Positions 16,772 to 26,988 of a DNA stretch of 64,000 bases are shown here, in pieces. Within the stretch, counting starts at the first letter, position 1, and each line of letters begins with the position of its first letter. Made by a program: the position numbers and the translations under genes. Origin of the DNA: Pseudomonas uvaldensis (GTDB lineage Bacteria > Pseudomonadota > Gammaproteobacteria > Pseudomonadales > Pseudomonadaceae); contig NZ_JAIWKS010000003.1 of the NCBI RefSeq assembly GCF_021271205.1, positions 310,001 to 374,000 of the forward strand. The letters run 5' to 3'. The notes under the pieces are model-generated. The model made no database searches, was not told the origin of the DNA, and worked only from the letters and a program-made list of their open reading frames with translations.

Positions 16772-17641
16772 ATGGAACTCTCCCAGCTAACGATGTTCAA
16801 GACAGTGGCCGATCAAGGCAGCATTGTCCGCGCTGCTGAACGGTTGCACTGCGTTCCGTCAAATATCACAAACCGAATAAAACTTTTAGAAAGAGAGTTG
16901 GGCGTCTTATTGTTTATAAGGCAGGGTAGGGGGCTCGTCATCAGTCCTGCGGGCAGGCTGTTTCTCGACTACACGAATAGAATATTATCTTTATGCCAGG
17001 AGTCGCAAAGAGCTCTCGATCCTGCTGCAGCGCCGTCGGGAATTTTGAAGATTGGCGCTATTGAGTCGTCCGCTACAGGTCGATTGCCAAAGTTGTTGTT
17101 AAAGTACCATCATCTTTATCCTCTTGTGCAAATGCAGTTCAGTACCGGCGATTGGTCGCAGTTATTAGGCGATGTGCTGAGTCATAAACTGGATGGGGCA
17201 ATCATCGCTGTCAGACCTGAGCATCCAGATGTTGCAAACGTTGAGATTTACAAGGAGGAGCTTGTATTAATTGCCTCTACAACGGCGGGGCGAATAAGTG
17301 AACCGCAGGATTTAAGTGGCATGGACATATTCATGTGGCCAGAAGGATGTCCTTACAGGGGAGCGCTAGAAAGTTGGTTGAGGAAGCATGATGTGTCGAG
17401 CCCCATAACCAACATAGCCAGCTATGGCACCATTCTTGGCTGCGTTAGCTCCGGTGCAGGAGTCTCGTTAGTTCCGAGAGGGATATTCGAACAGTTCAAG
17501 AGCATCGGAAGCATCAGTGGATATGTGTTTGACGATTTGATTCCTATACCAAATTATTTTATGTGGAACAAAAATGTTGAGGTCTATCGTGCGAAAGATA
17601 AGTTTGTCGAGCTGCTGATAGAAGAGTTTAAAAAAGTGTGA
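16772..17641 (+). CDS. LysR-family transcriptional regulator
   Basis: A protein of about 289 residues. The helix-turn-helix occupies residues 1-60 (MFKTVADQGSIVRAAERLHC, then NITNRIKLLERELGVLLF) and a periplasmic-binding-like effector domain follows from about 87 (GILKIGAIESSATGRL). The ATG at 16772 is preferred over a GTG at 16760, because GAG-rich sequence lies at a suitable distance and it gives the usual N-terminus. It is divergent from the TSUP transporter gene, the likely target. Codon use is AT-rich compared with the core genes. Confidence 0.88.
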   Translation: MELSQLTMFKTVADQGSIVRAAERLHCVPSNITNRIKLLERELGVLLFIRQGRGLVISPAGRLFLDYTNRILSLCQESQRALDPAAAPSGILKIGAIESSATGRLPKLLLKYHHLYPLVQMQFSTGDWSQLLGDVLSHKLDGAIIAVRPEHPDVANVEIYKEELVLIASTTAGRISEPQDLSGMDIFMWPEGCPYRGALESWLRKHDVSSPITNIASYGTILGCVSSGAGVSLVPRGIFEQFKSIGSISGYVFDDLIPIPNYFMWNKNVEVYRAKDKFVELLIEEFKKV

Positions 17642-17690
17642 TGGGACTTTTACAAAGCGGTTTTTCCATCAGGCTTTGCCGCTCCTATAT

Positions 17691-17750
17691 CGATGGTGGC
17701 TTTACAGGGCGCCTTCGGAGACGCCGGGCTTCTTAAACTCACTGGTCGAC
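17691..17750 (+). repeat. truncated copy of the DUF6124-upstream repeat
   Basis: It begins with CGATGGTGGCT, continues with a GGGCGCC/GACGCC hairpin region and ends in TGGTCGAC, in the same order as the intact copy at 18183. It lacks the 3' closing arm. Similarity was judged by eye. Confidence 0.55.
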
Positions 17751-18182
17751 GATGCAATATACCTTTTCAATCAGCTTGGCGCCTTCGGCACGGTCGATCT
17801 ACTGGGTGCGCTGCGCGTTCAGAGTCTCGCCTATTTCCCAGGGAAAACCCTATGCTTTGAACTTGAGCTTCAGCAGATGAGCAAGTCTGCCAACTGAACG
17901 TTGCTCTTCAGAAGGCCCGCAAATCATCGCTACGCCTGTCGAAGAGAAAGCCGTGTCAGAATTGGCTGACGTCCGTGGTGCGATCAGATCCTTCCTCTAA
18001 CGCTCAGCCGACATCGCCTTGCGCCGTTGCCTACAACTACGCCAGAATCCGCCGGCTTGTGCGCCTGGGGTGGCGTCGGTAGTTTGAGTCCTGTCACTGC
18101 TCATCAGTGATCGGGTTTAGTCGCCCGTCGTAGCTAAGTCGCTTCAAGCGTCCATCAGTCAGGTATCCCCCATCCCTGCACT

Positions 18183-18269
18183 CGATGGTGGCTGTGCGCA
18201 GGGCGCCCTTGGGCGCGCCGATTTCTTAGCTCGTCGGTCGACTAACCTGCGTACAGCTGCCTCCCATCG
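18183..18269 (+). ncRNA. structured repeat element, candidate RNA
   Basis: An 87-base element that can fold into a closed multi-stem shape. CGATGG (18183-18188) pairs with CCATCG (18264-18269). GCTGTGCGCAGG (18191-18202) pairs with CCTGCGTACAGC (18246-18257) apart from one G-T. Inside are two hairpins: GCGCCC/GGGCGC at 18203-18216 and CCGA/TCGG at 18218-18237. It lies 47 bp before the DUF6124-type gene. Whether it is transcribed is not known. Confidence 0.5.
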
Positions 18270-18315
18270 TTTAGTCGCGAGCGGGTCGTAGCCTCAACCA
18301 GAGAGAGCTAAGACC

Positions 18316-18675
18316 ATGGTCAAAATTACACCCAACCCCCCAGTTACGGACGAACATGTCTCCCGCGCCCAGACTGCGCGCAACAAGAAAATCGACGACG
18401 CTGCTACGCGAGCGTTGGATTTCTATCTGAATCCCAAGCCTGACAAAGAATCGTCCGACAATCCCAACACCATCTTCCGCGTTGCTTCTGATGTAGATTC
18501 TGAATGCCTGCTTGCCAGCCTCAGCGAGAACCTGGCTTCGGCCAATGCCATGATCAGTGATCTGGCGTTCGATCTCGATGGATCGCGAAGGCATGTGGCG
18601 TTGGGGATTCAGCAGGTGATTGAGTTGAGTGAGCTGATGGCGAATCGGGCGTTGGATATTGTTGAGGTGAGGTAG
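18316..18675 (+). CDS. DUF6124-type small conserved Pseudomonas protein
   Basis: A 119-residue protein with the layout I associate with the Pseudomonas DUF6124 family: it begins MVKITPNPP, has AATRALDFYLNP, then NTIFRVASDVDSECLLASLSENLASAN and a helical C-terminus ending ALGIQQVIELSELMANRALD. It has no signal or membrane segment. AGAGAGAGC lies 7-15 bases before the ATG. The function is unknown. It is preceded by the structured repeat and followed by a strong hairpin. Confidence 0.8.
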   Translation: MVKITPNPPVTDEHVSRAQTARNKKIDDAATRALDFYLNPKPDKESSDNPNTIFRVASDVDSECLLASLSENLASANAMISDLAFDLDGSRRHVALGIQQVIELSELMANRALDIVEVR

Positions 18676-18683
18676 CGGGCCAG

Positions 18684-18731
18684 AAAAAGGGGAACGGATT
18701 TATTTTCGGAAAAATATCCGTCCCCCTTTTT
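18684..18731. terminator. long hairpin, bidirectional terminator or RAYT/IS-type palindrome
   Basis: AAAAAGGGG, then ACGGAT, pair with ATCCGT-type and CCCCCTTTTT sequence around TTTTCGGAAAA. The stem is about 20 bp with small mismatches and ends in a T-run, so it works as an intrinsic terminator after the DUF6124-type gene. The motif GGGGACGGATTTATTTT-like is also common around small transposases. Confidence 0.7.
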
Positions 18732-18915
18732 CGCTCCCTTTTTCGGAAAATTCGCGAGCCTCTTCTACCTGATATCTTGGCCTATTTCCCTGGGTGTGGC
18801 CGATGGCAAGGCCAGAAGACATTGTCTCCTTCGGAAGGCAACGAAGGAACAGGTCCATTTCAGCATGCCCGTGGCGAACGGATTCATCGAGGGTCCATAA
18901 AAATTCGGGTACTAG

Positions 18916-20268
18916 CTAAACAACGCGACCAACGCTATTACCATCGATAAGGCTCTGGGCAGCCAGTTTCTGTAGTCTTTCTACAATCACCGTTCGCTCG
19001 ATTTTGGGCGTTACCGGATCGACCATTTGATACTGACGATCACACCATATTTTTAATTGTCGAAGCCAAAAAGCCTGGATTGCTGGCTCGGTATCCAGCC
19101 TGTCCAACAGATACGCCGCTTGCTGCCATAAAGGACGCAATTGGAGCAGTGCGTTTCGGCGCATCACTGAAAGTTCATGCCAGCTCCGATCCAGTTGGGT
19201 ATCTAACCCAAGCTTCACCAAAGCCCATGGCAGCGTTTTGAGCCGATCGATGGCTGCGGAAAAAACCGAGTCCAATGGATCATCGAGTGCTTTGAACAAT
19301 TCGGGCAGCTGATCATCGGACACCACGCTAATGGCGGCGCGTCTCACCGTGGGATAACGAGAGCACAGTGCTTCTTTCAGCCACTGCGGATCCAGCTCAA
19401 CGCCGAGCTCTTTCGCAAGTCCAAGCACGCCGAGCCAATCTCGCTTCTTGCAGGGTAGATCCTGCTCCAGTCGGTCGGCAAGGACCGCATGCGCATCAAC
19501 ACCACTGCTTGGCGCCGCCCAGCGCGCCAGGCTACGGATCGAGGCGGATGCATCAAGCAACGCCTCACGCAGCACAGGGCGAGGCTCGTCAAGCAAAGGG
19601 AGCAATGCACGCAACACCCAGACGCGAAATTTTGCACCGGGTTGAGACAGGGCTTCGAGCAGCAACTGCCGAGCCTGAATATTGGGTAGCTTTTGGCAGG
19701 TGGACACTGCCAGCAATCGCACGGTCACCTCACGGTGGGCAAGGGCGCTGCGCAGCAGCTCCTCAGGATTCGGATCGCTGTCCAGCAAAAGCTCAAACAA
19801 ATAGCGGGCAGCTTTACCGTGCCTCGTCAGAAAATTCGCGTAGACCTCATCCCGTACCGCGGCCAACTGCAAAACAGCGCGTGTGGACTTAAGAGTTCTG
19901 CCGTGGTCGGCCCGCTGACGTACGGCCAGGGCGATTAGCTGCTCCGTCGCGAATAGCAATGCCTGGACGTGAGCAGGGGACAGGTAATGCTCCAGACCAA
20001 CCGTGGCGAGATCCCGAATCTGCGGCACCCAGTCATTCAACCGGTCTATCAACGCCACCAGCGCTTCAGGAGATGGCCGGGCACACAGCTCCCTAACCGC
20101 AATCTCGCGAACGAAACCGTTGGGATGGCGGCTCAGTTCAATCCAACTATTGTGGGTCCCTGCACCGGCGAGCGCTTCCAGCGCCTCGTTTCGACGATGG
20201 TCGGCCCAAATGGACGCGGGCGCCTGCTTGTTCCTCAACTTATCCAACCAGAATTGCAGCGTGCTCAC
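18916..20268 (-). CDS. HEAT-repeat-like protein of unknown function
   Basis: A 450-residue, all-helical protein with repeated helix pairs of HEAT/PBS type, for example GFVREIAVRELCARPSPEAL, VTVRLLAVSTCQKLPNIQA, ASIRSLARWAAP and PTVRRAAISVVSDDQLPELF at intervals of about 30-40 residues. No catalytic motif or signal peptide was seen. Such repeats usually serve as protein-binding scaffolds. It stands alone between the hairpin at 18684 and a gene-poor stretch. The start ATG at 20268 is in a region with no strong ribosome site, so the N-terminus is less sure. Confidence 0.75.
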   Translation of the reverse strand: MSTLQFWLDKLRNKQAPASIWADHRRNEALEALAGAGTHNSWIELSRHPNGFVREIAVRELCARPSPEALVALIDRLNDWVPQIRDLATVGLEHYLSPAHVQALLFATEQLIALAVRQRADHGRTLKSTRAVLQLAAVRDEVYANFLTRHGKAARYLFELLLDSDPNPEELLRSALAHREVTVRLLAVSTCQKLPNIQARQLLLEALSQPGAKFRVWVLRALLPLLDEPRPVLREALLDASASIRSLARWAAPSSGVDAHAVLADRLEQDLPCKKRDWLGVLGLAKELGVELDPQWLKEALCSRYPTVRRAAISVVSDDQLPELFKALDDPLDSVFSAAIDRLKTLPWALVKLGLDTQLDRSWHELSVMRRNALLQLRPLWQQAAYLLDRLDTEPAIQAFWLRQLKIWCDRQYQMVDPVTPKIERTVIVERLQKLAAQSLIDGNSVGRVV

Positions 20269-20843
20269 GTTTCAGTCCTTTGTATGCATTGGTGCGTGGC
20301 TGCTTTTATACCTCAGCCGGGAGGGTTCGCGTCTATGGAAGGAGTGATTGTTGAAGGGAGACAGCGCCTGCGTACCGTCTAACCACTGCAATCCAACCCC
20401 GCCGATACTAGCTAGAACCCAATTCGCGCTTACCTCTTGCCACCTCGTATTACCGCGGCTGCTAAACCCGAAGAGATCAACCCGCAGAACTTCAAGCCAG
20501 AAAAGAACTGGAAGCTGATCTACACCCGTGCCGACAAGATGCACCGGCTGCGCTACGGCAGACACGCGATGACAATCGCTAGCGCCAACTGCGTGACTTG
20601 ATCAAACGATCCTAAACCTTGACGTGCCCTGCCCGGACGCGACTCTATAGAATCAAATATGGGCATGATAGGTGTCAGTCAAGATACTAGTTGCATTTAA
20701 AGTACGATCCTTATTTGGAAAGAGTCTATAAAACTGTCATTCCTGACAGTTGGCGGAATTGCAAGTTCGTTTAGTTTATGGTTGTCGGGGTTTTGCTGTG
20801 CTTTGCTGCGCTTTTATTGGTTGTTTATATAAGGAGAGTGATC
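20269..20843. other. gene-poor interval with a coding remnant and AT-rich promoter region
   Basis: Between about 20430 and 20580 the plus strand has an open stretch reading KPEEINPQNF, KPEKNWKLIY and TRADKMHRLRY with no start codon or ribosome site, which looks like the end of a lost gene. After about 20640 the sequence becomes AT-rich and leads into the RICIN-like gene. No intact gene was seen. Confidence 0.45.
20430..20600 (+). pseudogene. possible coding remnant, unidentified
   Basis: Plausible protein-like codons (PRITAAAKPEEINPQ, then NWKLIYTRADKMHRLRY) continue to a stop near 20600 without a usable start. It is too short to assign to a family. Confidence 0.3.
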
Positions 20844-21374
20844 ATGCGTGAAATTCCCTCTAGTGATCTCAGGGCGCTTGAGCAAAAGCTCAAGGAATAT
20901 AAAGACATAATAACCGTTGATGAGGGTTTCTATAAAATCTATACGGCAATAAATAATACGAGTATTGTTGATATCTCTCCGATAGAAGGGGAAGCTTTTG
21001 TTTTTAATGTAAGATTGAATAGGGATAACAATGAGCGCGAATCCATTTGGAATATTGTACCTATCAAGGGGAGTGGGTATTTATATAGTATATTCAACGA
21101 TAGAGATGATTCTCTCCGGCTCGGAGTGGTTCCTGGCAGTCCACAAAACCCTTTTGAGAATGTTGTAGCGGAACTCGCCGGTGCGGATAGTCTTTTGCAT
21201 ATTTGGTATTTTGCCGATGCAGGTGACGACGTAGTTTACATTGTTAATGCTCATTATGGTGATGAGATGCTGGATGTGCAGGATGGTAGTGTTGTAGATG
21301 GTACTAATATTATAATTTCTCCACCCTATCATGGGGGGCAGAGGTTTAGGCTTAAAAAAATGCATGCCATTTAG
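20844..21374 (+). CDS. RICIN-like beta-trefoil protein
   Basis: A 176-residue, AT-rich protein. The ATG at 20844 is chosen because AAGGAG lies 7 bases upstream; an earlier frame start at 20778 would add a hydrophobic segment with no ribosome site. From about residue 28, three repeats with the pattern FYKIYTAINNTSIVDIS, YLYSIFNDRDDSLRLG and VYIVNAHYGDEMLDVQDGS match the RICIN/beta-trefoil carbohydrate-binding fold, ending GQRFRLKKM. It lacks a signal peptide. It could be a lectin or the binding part of a toxin. Low GC and the degraded upstream sequence suggest transfer. Confidence 0.65.
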   Translation: MREIPSSDLRALEQKLKEYKDIITVDEGFYKIYTAINNTSIVDISPIEGEAFVFNVRLNRDNNERESIWNIVPIKGSGYLYSIFNDRDDSLRLGVVPGSPQNPFENVVAELAGADSLLHIWYFADAGDDVVYIVNAHYGDEMLDVQDGSVVDGTNIIISPPYHGGQRFRLKKMHAI

Positions 21375-21652
21375 AGTCATTGTTGGATTTTTTCGTGGCT
21401 GGTTCTGGTGGCTCAAGTAAGGCTTATAGAAGGAACGAATCTGGAGGCGTGCACAGTCCCGTAGCACACAGGGTCCGAGGTGATTGGGCTGCAGCCCGAG
21501 GACTATCGCATATGGACCTTGAACTTGGAGAAGCTTGAAGGAGTGGTAATGTCTTTTTGTTTTCTCGAGCGAGGGCGGGACCAGCCTTTGAAATCCGATA
21601 AAACAAACGATGTACAGATCAAGATAGGCTTCAGCGCCCACTTAGTGTTTGC
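21375..21652. other. short gene-free interval
   Basis: Between the convergent RICIN-like gene and the small conserved gene there is no supported gene, hairpin terminator or repeat. The AT-rich composition fades towards 21,650. Confidence 0.4.
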
Positions 21653-21976
21653 TCATTGAATGTCCTTCAGATAGTGCTTAAGTGCAGTGAGGGGTGTATC
21701 CAATTGCTCCATCGGTTGTTCGGCGCTGAGGTCTGCGGCCAAGCGTCGCAGCTCCCGTCCCAGTACCCCGTCCCCAATGGCTTCCAACGCCAGATTCAGG
21801 CAATGCTCCACTTTGCCCTGGATAGCAGCAACGTCCCCCTTGCGCACCAACAACCCAAACACCTCCCGATCATAATTCGCCATCAGGTGGTCATCCCGTA
21901 AAATCGGGCTGTGCCCCTCTGTCTCATAAGCCAGCTTCAGCGAGTAAAGAGCGACCGTTTCCAGTAGCAATTCCAT
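21653..21976 (-). CDS. small conserved hypothetical protein
   Basis: A 107-residue, mainly helical protein beginning MELLLETVALYSLKLAYETE at an ATG at 21976, with AAGGA about 10 bases upstream. A longer frame to 22021 adds 15 residues without better support. No known domain was recognised. It sits just before the tRNA-Leu gene, and its function is unknown. Confidence 0.6.
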   Translation of the reverse strand: MELLLETVALYSLKLAYETEGHSPILRDDHLMANYDREVFGLLVRKGDVAAIQGKVEHCLNLALEAIGDGVLGRELRRLAADLSAEQPMEQLDTPLTALKHYLKDIQ

Positions 21977-22082
21977 GGGGTGAAGTCCTTTGTCAGCGGG
22001 TGAGGAGGGGCGGTGGATCAACTGGGCGTCGCAAGGCGGAGCATTGGTGGGGGGCGTGACATTTTTGTAAGTGCTTTGCGCT

Positions 22083-22200
22083 CAAGCGGGAGCAAGCTCC
22101 CTCGCCACGGGTTCCTACTGGCCACAGATTCATCCTTGCCGCGGGTTTGGTAATTGGGGCCGCTTCGCGACCCAGCGGGGATAAACCCCCTCGCCAAAAA
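22083..22200. repeat. REP-like repeat cluster
   Basis: The stretch contains the variants GCGGGAGCAAGCTCCCTCGCC and GGGGCCGCTTCGCGACCCAG, followed by GCGGGGATAAACCCCCTCGCC, typical of Pseudomonas intergenic REP families. No gene is present between 22037 and the tRNA terminator. Confidence 0.5.
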
Positions 22201-22257
22201 GGGATCAGGATTGGCTGAGATCTGCTTGGGTCATGGCCAATCACTTTCCTGCAGACG

Positions 22258-22286
22258 AAAAAAAAGACCTTGAATTTCAAGGTCTT
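22258..22286 (-). terminator. intrinsic terminator of tRNA-Leu
   Basis: On the minus strand AAGACCTTGAA pairs with TTCAAGGTCTT with almost no loop and is followed by a run of eight T. It lies 10 bases after the tRNA 3' end. Confidence 0.85.
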
Positions 22287-22295
22287 TCTTTAAGA

Positions 22296-22380
22296 TGGTG
22301 CCCCGAGGGAGACTCGAACTCCCACTCCTTTCGAAAACGGATTTTGAATCCGCCGCGTCTACCAATTCCGCCATCAGGGC
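22296..22380 (-). tRNA. tRNA-Leu (CAA anticodon)
   Basis: An 85-base tRNA read on the minus strand from 22380. The acceptor stem GCCCTGA/TCGGGGC-type pairing and an encoded CCA end at 22296-22298 are visible. The anticodon loop TTCAAAA gives CAA, which reads UUG leucine codons. A long variable arm (class II) and TTCGAGT in the T loop fit leucine. A terminator hairpin follows at 22258-22286. Confidence 0.95.
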
Positions 22381-22393
22381 TCAATGGCGGCGA

Positions 22394-22422
22394 AGTATAG
22401 AGAGGTGACTACCGTTGGTCAA
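22394..22422 (-). promoter_or_regulatory. sigma-70 promoter of tRNA-Leu
   Basis: On the minus strand TTGACC (22422-22417), a 17-base spacer and TATACT (22399-22394) are followed by a GC-rich stretch just before the tRNA 5' end at 22380. The spacing and near-consensus boxes make this one of the clearest promoters in the window. Confidence 0.8.
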
Positions 22423-22488
22423 TCACGTTTCATGGTCAATTTTTGATATTTCCGCTAGACTTTCCGGCCCTGCTAGACGAACCCCATC

Positions 22489-24668
<2,180 letters not shown>

Positions 24669-24711
24669 GTTTTCCGATCCTAAGATTCAATACTTGCAAC
24701 TGGAGTGCTAA

Positions 24712-25047
24712 ATGAGCTTTTTTATCTCTAACGCCATGGCTGATGCCGCTGCCCCTGCAGCTGCGCCTATGGGTGGCGGTTTCGAGTGGATTTTCCTGGT
24801 CGGCTTCCTGGTGATCTTCTACCTGATGATCTGGCGTCCACAGGCCAAGCGCGCCAAAGAGCAGAAGAACCTGCTCAGCAGCCTGCAGAAAGGCGATGAA
24901 GTGGTGACCACCGGTGGTATCGCCGGCAAGATCACCAAAGTGGCTGATGACTTCGTGGTACTGGAAGTGTCCGACACTGTTGAAATGAAGTTCCAGAAGG
25001 GCGCCATCGCGGCCACGCTGCCAAAAGGCACGCTGAAAGCGATCTAA
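24712..25047 (+). CDS. yajC: preprotein translocase subunit YajC
   Basis: A 111-residue inner-membrane protein accessory to SecDF. One membrane helix (residues about 24-42, IFLVGFLVIFYLMIWRPQ) is followed by RPQAKRAKEQKNLLSSLQKGDEVVTTGGI, diagnostic for YajC. It sits between tgt and secD and likely shares their transcript. A GC hairpin without U-run lies between it and secD. Confidence 0.97.
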   Translation: MSFFISNAMADAAAPAAAPMGGGFEWIFLVGFLVIFYLMIWRPQAKRAKEQKNLLSSLQKGDEVVTTGGIAGKITKVADDFVVLEVSDTVEMKFQKGAIAATLPKGTLKAI

Positions 25048-25067
25048 GTAACAACTTCTCTTCAATC

Positions 25068-25094
25068 GACGGGGCGCGCAAGGCGCCCCGCGTC
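25068..25094 (+). other. GC-rich hairpin between yajC and secD
   Basis: GGGGCGC and GCGCCCC flank a short GCAAG-type loop, with outer GACG/CGTC pairing. There is no T-run after it, so it is more likely a pause, processing or mRNA-stability hairpin than a full terminator within the operon. Confidence 0.45.
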
Positions 25095-25110
25095 ATAAGC
25101 GGGCGGCGTG

Positions 25111-26979
25111 ATGCTGAACAAATACCCTCTGTGGAAATACGTACTGATCCTGGCGGTGCTGGTGGTCGGTGTGATTTATTCCGCTCCCAACCTCTACCCG
25201 GATGACCCGGCCATTCAGGTCAGTGGCGCCAGCACGGCGTTGCAGGTCACCCAGGCGGATCTGGACCGTGCGAGCGCGGCGCTCAAGGCGTCCAATATCG
25301 AGGTCAAGGCTGCCTCCATTGCCGAAAACGGCAAGGGCGGCCTGTTGCGTCTGGTCAAGGCTGAAGACCAGCTGCCGGCCAAGGACGTGGTGCGCAAGGC
25401 GTTGGGCGACGAATACGTCGTGGCCCTGAACCTGGCCCAGACCACCCCGCAATGGCTGCGCAAACTCGGCGCGCATCCGATGAAGCTGGGCCTGGACTTG
25501 TCCGGTGGTGTGCACTTCCTGCTGGAAGTGGACATGGACAAGGCCCTCGACGCCCGGATGAAAGTCTACGAAGGCGACGTCAAGAGTCTGTTGCGCAAAG
25601 AGCGCGTGCGCTATCGCAGCCTGCCGGCGTTCAACGGTGCCATTCAGCTGGGCTTCAGCGATGAAGATACCCGCGAGCAGGCCCGTGCACTGATCCGCAA
25701 AAGCTTCAATGATTTCGACATCGTACCGGCCGACCTCAATGGTCAGGCGGTGCTGCGTCTGGCGATGACCCCGGCCAAGCTGGCGGAAATCCGCGAATAC
25801 TCCATCAAGCAGAACCTGACCACGGTCCGTAACCGGGTCAACGAGCTGGGTGTGGCCGAACCGATCGTGCAGCGCCAGGGCGCCAACCGCATCGTCGTCG
25901 AGCTGCCCGGCGTGCAGGACACCGCCGAAGCCAAGCGTATCCTCGGCAAGACCGCCAACCTGGAATTCCGCCTCGCGGCCGAACCGGGTGCGTCCAAGGC
26001 CACTTCCGAAAGTTTCGAGTTCCGCGAGGGCAATCGCCCGGCGGCGCAGATCGAGCGCAGCCTGATCATCACCGGCGACCAGGTCACCGACGCCCAGGCG
26101 AGTTTCGACGAGCAGGGTCGCCCACAGGTGAACATCCACCTCGACGGCCACGGCGGCGAACTGATGAGCCGCGCCACGCGCAGCAACGTCGGTCGCAGCA
26201 TGGCGGTGATCTTCATCGAGCAGAAGCCGACCACCACCTACACCAAGCAGGTGGTCAACGGTGTCGAGAAAGACGTCGCGGTGCAAGCGTTCAAGGAAGA
26301 GAAGAAGATCATCAGCCTGGCGACCATCCAGTCGCCGCTGGGCAGCCAGTTCCGCATCACCGGCCTGAACGGCCAGGGCGAGTCCTCGGAACTGGCCCTG
26401 CTGCTGCGTGCCGGTGGCCTGGCCGCGCCGATGTACTTCGCTGAAGAGCGCACCATCGGCCCAAGCCTGGGTGCCGACAACATCACCAAGGGTATCGATG
26501 CTTCGCTGTGGGGCATGCTGTTCGTGTCGCTGTTCATCATCGCCATCTACCGCTTCTTCGGCCTCATCGCCACCGTCGCGCTGGCGGTAAACATGGTGAT
26601 GCTGCTGGCGCTGATGTCGCTGCTGGGCGCCACGCTGACCCTGCCGGGTATCGCCGGTATCGTATTGACCATGGGTATGGCGGTGGACGCCAACGTGCTG
26701 ATCTTCTCGCGGATACGTGAAGAGATCGCCGCGGGCATGTCGATCCAGCGGGCAATCAACGAAGGCTTCGGCCGGGCATTCACTGCGATTCTCGACTCCA
26801 ACCTGACCACCTTGCTGGTCGGCGGGATTCTCTTTGCCATGGGCACCGGCCCGGTAAAAGGCTTCGCAGTAACCATGTCCCTCGGGATCTTTACCTCGAT
26901 GTTCACAGCCATCATGGTGACCCGCGCAATGGTCAACCTGATCTTTGGCGGTCGTGACTTCAAGAAGTTGTGGATTTAA
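25111..26979 (+). CDS. secD: protein translocase subunit SecD
   Basis: A protein of about 622 residues with six membrane helices and a large periplasmic domain, which with SecF uses proton flow to finish Sec export. It begins MLNKYPLWKYVLILAVL (a GTG one codon earlier is less likely). The conserved DLSGGVHFLLEVD lies near residue 125, and the RND-like membrane domain with GMAVDANVLIFSRIREE is near residue 530. It is 9 bp from secF. Length matches the family. Confidence 0.98.
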   Translation: MLNKYPLWKYVLILAVLVVGVIYSAPNLYPDDPAIQVSGASTALQVTQADLDRASAALKASNIEVKAASIAENGKGGLLRLVKAEDQLPAKDVVRKALGDEYVVALNLAQTTPQWLRKLGAHPMKLGLDLSGGVHFLLEVDMDKALDARMKVYEGDVKSLLRKERVRYRSLPAFNGAIQLGFSDEDTREQARALIRKSFNDFDIVPADLNGQAVLRLAMTPAKLAEIREYSIKQNLTTVRNRVNELGVAEPIVQRQGANRIVVELPGVQDTAEAKRILGKTANLEFRLAAEPGASKATSESFEFREGNRPAAQIERSLIITGDQVTDAQASFDEQGRPQVNIHLDGHGGELMSRATRSNVGRSMAVIFIEQKPTTTYTKQVVNGVEKDVAVQAFKEEKKIISLATIQSPLGSQFRITGLNGQGESSELALLLRAGGLAAPMYFAEERTIGPSLGADNITKGIDASLWGMLFVSLFIIAIYRFFGLIATVALAVNMVMLLALMSLLGATLTLPGIAGIVLTMGMAVDANVLIFSRIREEIAAGMSIQRAINEGFGRAFTAILDSNLTTLLVGGILFAMGTGPVKGFAVTMSLGIFTSMFTAIMVTRAMVNLIFGGRDFKKLWI

Positions 26980-26988
26980 GGGGCTGCC

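Larger units (their letters stand above)
17642..18315. other. gene-poor interval with degenerate repeats upstream of the DUF6124-type gene
   Basis: About 670 bp without a convincing gene. A truncated repeat copy at 17691-17750 resembles the full structured copy at 18183-18269. A second shared block (TTTAGTCGC followed by CGTCGTAGC) occurs near 18116-18136 and 18271-18293. Between 17751 and 18000 short open frames exist but resemble decayed coding remnants and are not called. Confidence 0.5.

Noticed and set aside
17676..17897. Short plus-strand frame of 73 codons
   Set aside because: Its first part is the truncated repeat; the rest has no family and no ribosome site.
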